Below are positions 8,984 to 17,286 of a stretch of DNA of 64,000 nucleotides, in pieces. The notes beneath the pieces are model-generated. The model made no database searches and was not told where the DNA came from. It was given only the letters and a program-made list of their open reading frames with translations. Within the stretch, counting starts at the first letter, position 1, and each line of letters begins with the position of its first letter. This DNA is from Paenibacillus doosanensis. Its GTDB lineage: Bacteria; Bacillota; Bacilli; Paenibacillales; NBRC-103111. The stretch spans positions 62,001 through 126,000 of the forward strand of contig NZ_JANYUY010000013.1 of NCBI RefSeq assembly GCF_025060755.1. The letters run 5' to 3'. The position numbers and the translations under genes were made by a program.

Positions 8984-10612
8984 ATGAAGAAGTATTCTAA
9001 GAAGAAAACGATCGGCATCGCGGTATCCGTTGTAGTCGCTTCCGCCAGTATGCTGACAGCCTGCTCCGGCTCCAAGGAGAACGCGGGGCAAACCGGAACG
9101 GGAAATTCTATAACCACACCTGCCGCAGAAGCCGGCAAGTATCCGGTAAACACAACGGAGACGCTTACGTCTTGGGAACAAATTAATAATAATTTGCTGA
9201 CTTTCGTTCCTAATCTGGCCGATTCGCCGTTCGGCAAGCAGCTGGAGAAGGATACGGGAATTAAAGTGAAGTATTCCCATCCCGCCGATGGGCAATCCAA
9301 GGAGCAGTTCAATCTGCTCATCGCCTCCAATAATTTACCGGACGTGATCGAATACGATTGGAACAACGCCTATCCGGGCGGTCCGGAGAAAGCGATTGCC
9401 GATAAGGTGATTTTGCCGCTCAATGATCTCATCGATAAACAGGCGCCGAATTTAAAAAAATTGCTGCAGCAGGATAAAGAGCTCGATAAGATGCTGAAGA
9501 CAGACAGCGGCAAATATTACGTGTTCCCGATGATTCGTCCGGACAACGGGCTTGTGTTCCGCGGGCCGATGATTCGTAAGGACTGGCTCGACGAATTGAA
9601 TTTGCAGGTGCCGACGACGATCGACGAATGGTATACGGTGCTGAAAGCGTTTAAGGAAAAGAAAGGCGCTACCGCTCCGTTCACCGCTCAGTACAGCAAC
9701 GAATTCAATGTTCAGGACGCTTTCATCGGCGCCTATCACACCGCCAACCGCTATTATGTCGACGACCAGGGCAAAGTAAGATACGGTCCGATCGACCCGC
9801 AATTTAAGGATGCGTTGAGTCTGCTGCGCCAATGGTATGCGGAAGGCTTGATCGACAAAGACTTCGCGCTCAATACCGATTCCAAGGCGTACGACAGCAA
9901 GATGCTGAGCAATGCGTCGGGTGCAACGGTAGGTCTGCTGAGCGGAGGTATGGGCAAATGGATGGAGAGCGGTAAGAAGCAGGACCCGAAATTCCAGCTG
10001 GTTGCGGCTCCTTATCCTACGCTGAAGAAGGGTGAGCGGGCGTTTATCGGGCAGCGCGATTTCAAATTTAATCCGATCGCCAGCAAGGCGGTAACGACCG
10101 CCGCCAAAGATCCCGAGCTCGCCGTCAAATGGCTCGATTACGCATACAGCGAGAAGGGCAGCATGCTGTTCAACTTCGGTATCGAAGGGGAAAGCTACAC
10201 GATGAAGGACGGCAAGCCGACCTTTACGGATAAAATCACGAAAGATCCGAAGTATAATTTGCAGCAAATGGTGACTCAATATACGAAACCGAACGGACCG
10301 TTCCTCGGCGATGCAAGAAAAAGCTTCAATACGTTCAAGGAGCAGGACGACGCTGTAGGAGTTTGGGAACAAACGGACGCAGCCAAGCACGTCCTGCCGC
10401 TGTTCATTACTCCAACTGTAGACGAGAGCAAGGAAGTCGCCAAAATCAACACGGCTATCGCAAGCTATAAAGAAGAAATGTTCGTTAAATTCGTGATGGG
10501 CAAAGAACCGCTCGATAAGTTCGACGACTACGTGAAGCGTATTAAAGAGATGGGCAGCGATAAAGTAACTAAAATTTACCAGGATGCCTACGACCGTTAC
10601 AACAAGCGTTAA
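8984..10612 (+). CDS. Extracellular solute-binding lipoprotein (ABC sugar importer)
   Basis: A 542-residue family 1-type binding protein with a lipoprotein signal (L-T-A-C, Cys27), so it is anchored outside the membrane and delivers ligand to the permeases encoded next. GAGGGGG six bases before ATG 8984 sets the start; an ATG at 8969 overlaps that site and is rejected. The size and the neighbouring LplB/YtcP-type permeases match the LplA-like class that takes up oligosaccharides released by secreted enzymes. It starts the operon of binding protein, two permeases, GH95-like enzyme and SGNH esterase. Ligand not determinable from sequence. Confidence 0.88.
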   Translation: MKKYSKKKTIGIAVSVVVASASMLTACSGSKENAGQTGTGNSITTPAAEAGKYPVNTTETLTSWEQINNNLLTFVPNLADSPFGKQLEKDTGIKVKYSHPADGQSKEQFNLLIASNNLPDVIEYDWNNAYPGGPEKAIADKVILPLNDLIDKQAPNLKKLLQQDKELDKMLKTDSGKYYVFPMIRPDNGLVFRGPMIRKDWLDELNLQVPTTIDEWYTVLKAFKEKKGATAPFTAQYSNEFNVQDAFIGAYHTANRYYVDDQGKVRYGPIDPQFKDALSLLRQWYAEGLIDKDFALNTDSKAYDSKMLSNASGATVGLLSGGMGKWMESGKKQDPKFQLVAAPYPTLKKGERAFIGQRDFKFNPIASKAVTTAAKDPELAVKWLDYAYSEKGSMLFNFGIEGESYTMKDGKPTFTDKITKDPKYNLQQMVTQYTKPNGPFLGDARKSFNTFKEQDDAVGVWEQTDAAKHVLPLFITPTVDESKEVAKINTAIASYKEEMFVKFVMGKEPLDKFDDYVKRIKEMGSDKVTKIYQDAYDRYNKR

Positions 10613-10705
10613 TATCATTCGGCTCCTACGCAGAACTTGGGACGCGCGCGGCCTGGCCGGCGCGTCCTCTCTGCACAGGGCCTCAGAAGGATGGAGTGGA
10701 ATTAT

Positions 10706-11662
10706 ATGACCGCAATCAATCAAGAGGCTGCATCGGTCTTTGTAGAGAAAAAGCGGACAAAAGCGGGCCTGCTGCTCGATATACGGAAGAACAAGCTGCT
10801 GTATGTCATGCTGCTTCCGGTACTGCTGTATTACGTTATATTTCATTATGCTCCGATGTACGGCGCGATCATCGCTTTCAAGGATTTTTCGCCCCGGCTC
10901 GGCATTTGGGGAAGCGATTGGGTCGGTTTCGACAATTTCCGGACGTTTTTCACCGGCGCCTACTTTTGGCGGACGATCAAAAATACGATTCTTATCAGTT
11001 TCTACGAACTGATCTTCGGGTTTCCGGCTCCGATTATTTTGGCTTTGCTGCTGAATGAAGTGAAGCATTCGATATTCAAACGCACCGTACAAACGGTGAC
11101 TTATATGCCGCATTTTATATCGCTGGTCGTCATATGCGGGATTATTAAAGATTTTACGTCCAGCAACGGAGTCATTAACGACTTGATCGCCTGGATGGGC
11201 GGAGAACGGTTCACCTTCTTGCTCGAACCGGAAATGTTTCGTCCCGTCTATGTCACTTCCGGCATATGGCAAAATATCGGCTGGGGGACCATCATTTATT
11301 TGGCTGCGCTGACCGGAATCGATCCGGAACAATATGAGGCGGCGCGGATTGACGGGGCCGGGCGATGGAAGCAAATGATTCACATTACAATTCCCGGCAT
11401 TATGCCGACGATCGTCATTTTGCTCATTCTGGAAATCGGGCGGATGATGAATGTAGGATTCGAAAAAATCATTCTGCTGTACAATCCGAGCACGTACGAA
11501 ACGGCCGATGTCGTCTCGTCTTACGTCTATCGGGTCGGCTTGCAGGATTTCAATTACAGCTTCAGTTCGGCGGTCGGTTTGTTCAATTCGGCAGTCAATT
11601 TCACCCTGCTTATATTCTCGAACTGGCTGAGCCGCAAATTGAACGATACGAGTCTATGGTAG
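10706..11662 (+). CDS. ABC sugar permease, LplB type
   Basis: A 318-residue inner membrane permease with about six membrane spans. The cytoplasmic EAA loop reads YEAARIDGAG, the docking site for the ATPase. The motif IFHYAPMYGAIIAFKDF near the first span is typical of LplB-type permeases. ATG 10706 follows GGAG at a usable distance; longer in-frame starts lack a ribosome site and add a basic tail unlike the family. No ATPase gene is present in the window, so a shared MsmX-type ATPase encoded elsewhere is expected, as known for this class. Confidence 0.88.
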   Translation: MTAINQEAASVFVEKKRTKAGLLLDIRKNKLLYVMLLPVLLYYVIFHYAPMYGAIIAFKDFSPRLGIWGSDWVGFDNFRTFFTGAYFWRTIKNTILISFYELIFGFPAPIILALLLNEVKHSIFKRTVQTVTYMPHFISLVVICGIIKDFTSSNGVINDLIAWMGGERFTFLLEPEMFRPVYVTSGIWQNIGWGTIIYLAALTGIDPEQYEAARIDGAGRWKQMIHITIPGIMPTIVILLILEIGRMMNVGFEKIILLYNPSTYETADVVSSYVYRVGLQDFNYSFSSAVGLFNSAVNFTLLIFSNWLSRKLNDTSLW

Positions 11663-11678
11663 AAAGGGGGCAACTCAA

Positions 11679-12551
11679 ATGAACCGGCCGACATTTTCGG
11701 AACGATGCTTTGATTTGGCCAACGGCCTGTTTTTAATACTGATGATGATCGTCACGATTTATCCGCTGATCTATGTAGCTCTAGCCTCGATCAGCGACGC
11801 TTCGCAGTTGATGGCGTTTACCGGTCTGCTGTGGAAGCCGCTCGGCTTCTCGCTCGACGCTTACGCGAACGTATTTGCCAACCCGATGATTTTGAAAGGC
11901 TACGGCAATACGCTGTTCGTGGTTGTCGTCGGCCTGGCTTTCAATATTTTGTTGACTTCGCTGGGCGCCTATTCGCTGTCCCGCAAAAGCCTGATGTACC
12001 GTAAGCCGATTTTGCTGTTTATCGTATTCACGATGTTTTTCAGCGGGGGACTGATTCCTTTTTATTTGACGGTCAAAGGGGTAGGCTTGGCCAATACGTT
12101 ATGGGCGCTGATTATTCCCCAGGCGATCAACACCTTCAATCTGATTTTGATGAAAACGGCGTTCGAATCGATTCCCGACGCGTTGGAGGAATCCGCCAAA
12201 ATAGACGGCGCGAACGATTTCGTCATTCTGTTTCGGATCGTGCTGCCGCTATCCATGCCCGTCATTGCCGTGATGCTGCTGTATTACGGCGTGAGCCACT
12301 GGAATTCATGGTTCCATGCGCTGATCTTTTTGCAGGACCGGTCGATGTATCCGCTGCAGCTTATTTTACGGGAAATTTTGCTTCAAGGCGAAGCCAACAG
12401 CACCGGCGCTTCCGACACGGATATGGTTATGCTGGCGGTTACTTTGAAATATGCGACGATTATTGTAGCTACGGTGCCGATTTTGTGCGTCTATCCGTTC
12501 TTGCAAAAATATTTCGTGAAGGGCGCGCTGATCGGAGCCATTAAAGGATAA
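11679..12551 (+). CDS. ABC sugar permease, YtcP/CarB type
   Basis: A 290-residue second permease subunit, 16 bases after the first, preceded by AAAGGGGG. It has six predicted membrane spans and an EAA loop reading LEESAKIDGAND. The ending in VKGALIGAIKG is characteristic of this subfamily. With the preceding permease it would form the membrane channel of the importer; the lipoprotein encoded at 8984 supplies substrate. Confidence 0.88.
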   Translation: MNRPTFSERCFDLANGLFLILMMIVTIYPLIYVALASISDASQLMAFTGLLWKPLGFSLDAYANVFANPMILKGYGNTLFVVVVGLAFNILLTSLGAYSLSRKSLMYRKPILLFIVFTMFFSGGLIPFYLTVKGVGLANTLWALIIPQAINTFNLILMKTAFESIPDALEESAKIDGANDFVILFRIVLPLSMPVIAVMLLYYGVSHWNSWFHALIFLQDRSMYPLQLILREILLQGEANSTGASDTDMVMLAVTLKYATIIVATVPILCVYPFLQKYFVKGALIGAIKG

Positions 12552-12565
12552 GGAGAGAGACGGAC

Positions 12566-14806
12566 ATGCAGGAAAACGGTACGGAAGGCGTCAAGCTGGA
12601 TTTCGACTGGGAGACGTTCCTCGCGCCGAACGATATGGAATGGGTCGTCAAGCCCGTCAGCTGGGATGAGGGCGCCTTCATCGGCAACGGCTTGATCGGG
12701 GCGATGATCTACGGCGAGGAGAACGCCAGAAAACGGCATGTACTGCGCCTCGTAACGGGAAGAACGGATGTGATGGCATCCAGAACGGACGCGACGGGAT
12801 TTCCTCCCCGGGTGCCGATCGGCGAGCTGGACTTGGAGCTTGAAGGCATGATTTACCATCCTACCCGTCTGCGGCTCGACTTGTGGAACGCCGAGCTGAT
12901 AGGGTCGGCGACGACGACGCGGGGAGAAGTCCGGCTGCGCGCTTTCGTCCATAGCGAAGAGAACGTGATGGCCGTCGAAACGGAAGCTTCCGAAGGGGAA
13001 CGGGCGCATCGCTTCGTGTGGTACGAACGGGCAAATGTCGATCCGGTGCTGATTTACGCCGACGGCGTGAACGTGAATCAGTTTATTCCGGAAGCGGACA
13101 TCGCCAGGCTGGATAAGGACGGGATCGCGGTATCCGTGCAGAGGTACAAGACGGAGGAGGGCTGCGTAACGGCCTGGAAGGAAGTCCGCTTGTCCGAAGC
13201 GAGAAGAGTATGCTACTTGTCGGTTGCGCGGGGCTGCGGCGATGCGGCCGTCCGCGAGGCGGTTCAAGCGGTCGCAAAGGCGGCCGGCGCCGATTACGGG
13301 CAATGGCTTCAGGCTCATCGCAGCTGGTGGCATCGCTATTACCGGCAAAGCTTCGTTTCGATTCCCGACGGCCGGCTGGAGAGCTTCTACTGGATTCAAA
13401 TGTATAAGCTGGCTTCCGCTACCCGGGCGGATAAGCCGCTGATCGATAACCAGGGGCCGTGGCTCGCTCCGACCCCATGGGCGGGAGTATGGTTCAATAT
13501 GAACGTGCAGATGAGCTATTCTCCGGTGTATACTTCCAATCGGCTGGAGATCGGCGAATCGTTAGTTCGCTCGATCGAAGAGCATCAGGAGCAGCTGATC
13601 CGCAATGTCCCCGAGGCATACCGGCACGATTCCGCCGGACTCGGCCGAAGCTGCAGCTTCGATCTCGACAGCAAAGTGGAAGATGAGGTCGGGAATTTGA
13701 CATGGGTATGCCATAATCTATGGCGGCAATACCGCTACTCCATGGACGATGACATGCTGAGGCGGGTGCTGGTGCCCGTCCTGCGCAGAAGCGTCAATTA
13801 TTACGCTCATCTGCTGGAAGAGGGCGAGGACGGACGCTGGCATCTGCCCCCGACCGTCTCGCCGGAATACGGCTCGTTTATGAAAACGAGAGTGCGCGAC
13901 TGCCATTACGATCTGGCGCTCTTGCGCTGGGGCTGCGAAACGCTGCTTGCCGTCAGCGGCCGATTAGGCGAAAGCGATCCGCTGGAGGAGCGCTGGCGCT
14001 CCATTCTCGAACGGCTGGTTCCGCTGCCGGCGGACGATAGCGGCTTCATGGTCGGCGAGAATACGCCTCTGGCCTATGGGCATCGCCACTTCAGCCATCT
14101 GCTCGCCGTCTTTCCGCTGCATTTGATCGGCTGCGACGACGAAGCGGAGCGGGAGCTGATCGCGCGGTCGCTGGAGCATTGGATCGGGAAGGAAGGCGAC
14201 CTGCGCGGCTTCAGTCTGACCGGGGCGGCGTCCATTGCCGCCGTGCTCGGCAGAGGAGGCGAGGCGCTCGGTTATCTGCAGGCGCTGCTGCATATCGTGA
14301 AGCCGAATACGATGTACAAGGAGGCCGGGCCGGTTATCGAGACGCCGCTCGCCGGAGCCGAATCGCTGCAGGATATGCTGCTGCAAAGCTGGGGCGATAC
14401 GATTCGGGTATTTCCGGCTGTGCCAGACGAATGGCAAGATGCCGCATTCCACGACCTGCGGGCGGAGGGCGCATTTCTAGTCAGTGCCGTCCGCGAGGGC
14501 GGCAGGACGCGGTGGGTCCGGGTGAAGAGCCTCGCCGGAGAGCCGTGCGTGGTGAAGACGGATTGGACGGGAACTGTCATGTGCAAGCTGACCGGTACGG
14601 ATCGGGAAGCTGCAGCCAACGGCCAGGAAGGCGGCTTCATCCGGCTGCAGCTTCGCCGTGGAGAAGAGGCGCTGCTGTATCCCGAGGGAGAACAACCGGA
14701 CTTCGTCATCAGGCCGGTATCTGCGGGAGCGGCCGGAAGGCCGATTCGCCCGTTCGGCGGGCACAAGCCGTGGCGCTGGTTCGGATTCCCCCGGCATATC
14801 GAATAA
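12566..14806 (+). CDS. GH95-like glycoside hydrolase with altered catalytic aspartate
   Basis: A 746-residue protein without signal peptide, so it probably acts in the cytoplasm on imported oligosaccharides. The N-terminal FIGNGLIGAMIYG block and the central all-alpha barrel place it in the GH95 (alpha-L-fucosidase/galactosidase) clan. The paired asparagines (Asn311, Asn313 in NMNVQM) and Glu434 (TVSPEY) are present. The segment that in GH95 carries the catalytic Asp (IDGN; Asp658 in the paralogue at 21112) reads IETP here, putting Glu592 in that place. Either the enzyme works with Glu or its specificity differs. It starts 14 bases after the permease gene, in the same operon. Confidence 0.75.
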   Translation: MQENGTEGVKLDFDWETFLAPNDMEWVVKPVSWDEGAFIGNGLIGAMIYGEENARKRHVLRLVTGRTDVMASRTDATGFPPRVPIGELDLELEGMIYHPTRLRLDLWNAELIGSATTTRGEVRLRAFVHSEENVMAVETEASEGERAHRFVWYERANVDPVLIYADGVNVNQFIPEADIARLDKDGIAVSVQRYKTEEGCVTAWKEVRLSEARRVCYLSVARGCGDAAVREAVQAVAKAAGADYGQWLQAHRSWWHRYYRQSFVSIPDGRLESFYWIQMYKLASATRADKPLIDNQGPWLAPTPWAGVWFNMNVQMSYSPVYTSNRLEIGESLVRSIEEHQEQLIRNVPEAYRHDSAGLGRSCSFDLDSKVEDEVGNLTWVCHNLWRQYRYSMDDDMLRRVLVPVLRRSVNYYAHLLEEGEDGRWHLPPTVSPEYGSFMKTRVRDCHYDLALLRWGCETLLAVSGRLGESDPLEERWRSILERLVPLPADDSGFMVGENTPLAYGHRHFSHLLAVFPLHLIGCDDEAERELIARSLEHWIGKEGDLRGFSLTGAASIAAVLGRGGEALGYLQALLHIVKPNTMYKEAGPVIETPLAGAESLQDMLLQSWGDTIRVFPAVPDEWQDAAFHDLRAEGAFLVSAVREGGRTRWVRVKSLAGEPCVVKTDWTGTVMCKLTGTDREAAANGQEGGFIRLQLRRGEEALLYPEGEQPDFVIRPVSAGAAGRPIRPFGGHKPWRWFGFPRHIE

Positions 14807-14822
14807 GCAGGAGGCGTTCAAT

Positions 14823-15461
14823 GTGGACAGCTGTATCAGGCAAGGCGATATCGTATTGTTTCAAGGGGACAGCATTACTGATTCCAGTAGAAATCGCGAC
14901 GATCCTTCCGATCTCGGCAAAGGCTATGCGAGCATGATCGCCGGATTGTACGGCGCGGCATTGCCGCAGCGGCAGGCCGCTTTCCTGAACCGCGGCATCA
15001 ACGGCAACCGCGTCAAGGATTTAGAGGCGCGGTGGCGGCAGGATTGCTTGGAGCTTAAGCCGGACGTCGTTTCGATCTATATCGGCATCAACGACTGCTG
15101 GAGACGGTACGACCGGAATGATCCGACCCCGGTCGAAGTATTCGAAGCGGGCTACCGGAAGCTGCTTGTCCGCACGAAGGAAGAGCTGGGGGCGCGGGTG
15201 ATCCTGATGGAACCGTTCGTGCTTCCGGTTTCGGAAGACCGCAGGGCGTGGCGCGACGATCTGGACCCGAAAATTCAAGTCGTCCGGGAGCTGGCCCGCG
15301 AATTCGGCGCGCTGCTCGTCCCGCTCGACGGTCTGTTCGCGCAAGCTTCGGTCACGGCTCCGTCCGCCTTCTGGGCGCCGGACGGGGTGCATCCGTCGCC
15401 GGCAGGGCATGCGCTGATTGCGAAGGCGTGGCTGAAGACGGCCGGCGCGATGGTTTGGTAA
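14823..15461 (+). CDS. SGNH/GDSL-family esterase (probable carbohydrate esterase)
   Basis: A 212-residue protein with the SGNH blocks in order: GDSIT (Ser nucleophile) near residue 16, NRGINGNRV (Gly), GINDCW (Asn) and DGVHPSPAGH (Asp/His) near the end. Such enzymes remove acetyl or other acyl groups from sugars. AGGAGG at 14809-14814 is eight bases from GTG 14823, which sets the start; the ATG two bases before it is out of frame. No signal peptide, so it probably works inside the cell on imported oligosaccharides. It is the last gene of the transporter operon. Confidence 0.82.
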   Translation: MDSCIRQGDIVLFQGDSITDSSRNRDDPSDLGKGYASMIAGLYGAALPQRQAAFLNRGINGNRVKDLEARWRQDCLELKPDVVSIYIGINDCWRRYDRNDPTPVEVFEAGYRKLLVRTKEELGARVILMEPFVLPVSEDRRAWRDDLDPKIQVVRELAREFGALLVPLDGLFAQASVTAPSAFWAPDGVHPSPAGHALIAKAWLKTAGAMVW

Positions 15462-15476
15462 AGCGATGTAAACGCG

Positions 15477-15526
15477 AATCCCCTTGCATGGTTCGGATTG
15501 AAATCCGGCCTGCAGGGGGATTTTTC
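15477..15526 (+). terminator. Terminator of transporter/esterase operon
   Basis: AATCCCCTTGCA pairs with TGCAGGGGGATT, enclosing an inner GGATT/AATCC pairing, and runs into TTTTT. It lies about 15 bases after the esterase stop codon. Confidence 0.8.
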
Positions 15527-15637
15527 ATTGTTTAGGAAACAGAGCAACGCGTCACTTTTGGGGGATTTGTTGTTGTATAGAATCGGCCTGGAAAGGAAAA
15601 CCTATGCAAAAAATTGAAGCTAAGGGGCAAATGCACA

Positions 15638-17182
15638 ATGACTTTGCAAAGTGAGCCGGCTGCCGTCAGCATGCCGCAATTTCCCGATTCCTACTGGCTT
15701 CGCTCGACGCCGATTCCGCAATTTCCCAAGCTGCTCGCCAATCTTGAGACCGACGTCGTCGTCATCGGCGGCGGAATTACCGGCATAGCCACCGCTTATT
15801 TGCTTGCGAAGCAGGGCGTGAAGGTGATCGTTCTGAACGCAGGGCGCATCCTGGAAGGAACGACAGGCTCGACGACGGCCAAAGTGACGGCCCAGCACGA
15901 TCTCATCTACGATGAATTCATCGCCCATTTCGGGGAAGAGAAGACTCGTTTATATTACGAAGCGAATGATGAAGCTCTTACATGGATCAAGGCGACGGCC
16001 GCCGAGCTGGGCGTCGACTGCCAATTAAGCGAAGAGGACGCGTACGTCTATACGAGCCGCGACGATTACGTTCAGAAAATCCAGAATGAGTACAAAGCCT
16101 ACGAGAAGCTCGGCATCCCGGGCGCTTATACCGATACCACGCCGCTGCCTTATGAAACGAAAGCGGCCGTCATCATGAAGCGTCAGGCTCGCTTCAATCC
16201 GGTTCCGTTTCTGGCCCGGCTCGCGGAGGAGATTATTCGGCTGGGAGGGCAAATTTTCGAGCAAACGACGGTGGTAGGCTCCACCTTGGAGACGCGGCCG
16301 ATCGTAAGGACGAAGCAAGGGCCGCAAATTACATGCAGCCATGTCGTCAGCGCCTCCCATTTTCCGTATCGCGATTTGAAGGGGCTTTATTTCGCCCGGC
16401 TGCATGCGGAGCGGTCGTATGTGCTCGCCGTCCGGACGAAGCAGCCGTATCCCGGCGGGATGTACATCAGCGCCGAGGAGCCGAAGCGGTCTCTGCGCCC
16501 GCTGCTTATCGACGGCGAGCCGGCGGTGCTGCTGGGCGGCGAAGGGCATAAGGCGGGACAAGGCATATGCACGTTCCAATATTACGAGCATTTGCAGCAG
16601 TTCGGCGAAGAGACGTTCGGGCTTCGTGACATATTGTACCGCTGGTCCGCCCAAGATCTGTACACGCTCGACAACATGCCGTATATCGGTCAAGCGTGGC
16701 CCGACGTTCAGAACCATCTGATCGCCACCGGCTTCCGCAAATGGGGTATGACAAGCGGCATCGCTGCGGCGATGCTGAATACGAAGCTGATTACGGGCGA
16801 GAAGAGCCCTTACGAGGAAGTATTTACTCCGCGCCGATTTCATGCCGATCCGAGCATTAAGACGTTCATCAAGCAAAATGCGGACGTGGCGATGCATTTT
16901 TTGACCGGCCAGCTGGAGACGCCGCACAAAGAACCGGAAGATTTGTCGCCGGATGAAGGCGCCCTCGTTCAGGTGAACGGCAAAAAAGCCGGAGCCTACC
17001 GGGATGCCGCCGGAAAGCTGCATGTCGTCGATACGACCTGCACGCATATGGGCTGCGAAGTGGAGTGGAACGAAGCGGAGCGGACATGGGATTGCCCTTG
17101 CCACGGCTCGCGGTATTCGTACAACGGCGATGTCATCGAAGGGCCGGCCAAGGAGGCGCTTGCGCAGGTCGAGCTGACATAG
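15638..17182 (+). CDS. FAD-dependent oxidoreductase with C-terminal Rieske domain
   Basis: A 514-residue cytoplasmic flavoprotein of the DAO (glycine/D-amino acid oxidase-like) family. The Rossmann motif VVVIGGGITGIATAYLLA lies near residues 40-60. A C-terminal Rieske [2Fe-2S] domain carries Cys468-x-His470 and Cys486-x-x-His489. This architecture is that of the Bacillus YhfW-type proteins, whose substrate is not firmly known. ATG 15638 follows AAGGGG by ten bases; a TTG at 15614 would add eight residues. It has its own transcription unit between two carbohydrate operons and nothing in it suggests a role in them. Confidence 0.85.
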   Translation: MTLQSEPAAVSMPQFPDSYWLRSTPIPQFPKLLANLETDVVVIGGGITGIATAYLLAKQGVKVIVLNAGRILEGTTGSTTAKVTAQHDLIYDEFIAHFGEEKTRLYYEANDEALTWIKATAAELGVDCQLSEEDAYVYTSRDDYVQKIQNEYKAYEKLGIPGAYTDTTPLPYETKAAVIMKRQARFNPVPFLARLAEEIIRLGGQIFEQTTVVGSTLETRPIVRTKQGPQITCSHVVSASHFPYRDLKGLYFARLHAERSYVLAVRTKQPYPGGMYISAEEPKRSLRPLLIDGEPAVLLGGEGHKAGQGICTFQYYEHLQQFGEETFGLRDILYRWSAQDLYTLDNMPYIGQAWPDVQNHLIATGFRKWGMTSGIAAAMLNTKLITGEKSPYEEVFTPRRFHADPSIKTFIKQNADVAMHFLTGQLETPHKEPEDLSPDEGALVQVNGKKAGAYRDAAGKLHVVDTTCTHMGCEVEWNEAERTWDCPCHGSRYSYNGDVIEGPAKEALAQVELT

Positions 17183-17195
17183 CCTGATAGTACAA

Positions 17196-17243
17196 TTCCC
17201 CTGTTCCGGCGCAAATCGGCGCAACGCCGCCGGAGCAGGGGAA
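17196..17243. terminator. Convergent terminator hairpin
   Basis: TTCCCCTGTTCCGGCG pairs with CGCCGGAGCAGGGGAA (15 of 16 Watson-Crick, one G-T), between two genes that point toward each other. T-runs are weak on both sides, but stem length and position favour a bidirectional terminator. Confidence 0.65.
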
Positions 17244-17286
17244 CTCTTGCATGAAACGGGGACGCCGGACCCAAGATTAATGCCCG

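Noticed and set aside
9452-11383. 643-codon open frame on the minus strand
   Set aside because: It lies opposite the binding protein and permease genes, which have clear families, signals and ribosome sites. The product is low in known motifs and reflects codon bias of the real strand.
14658-14822. Long N-terminal extension of the SGNH esterase into the GH95-like gene
   Set aside because: The extra 55 residues are Arg-rich and overlap the upstream gene; AGGAGG before GTG 14823 gives a proper start.
16025-17224. 399-codon open frame on the minus strand
   Set aside because: Opposite the FAD/Rieske oxidoreductase; no family resemblance and no ribosome site.
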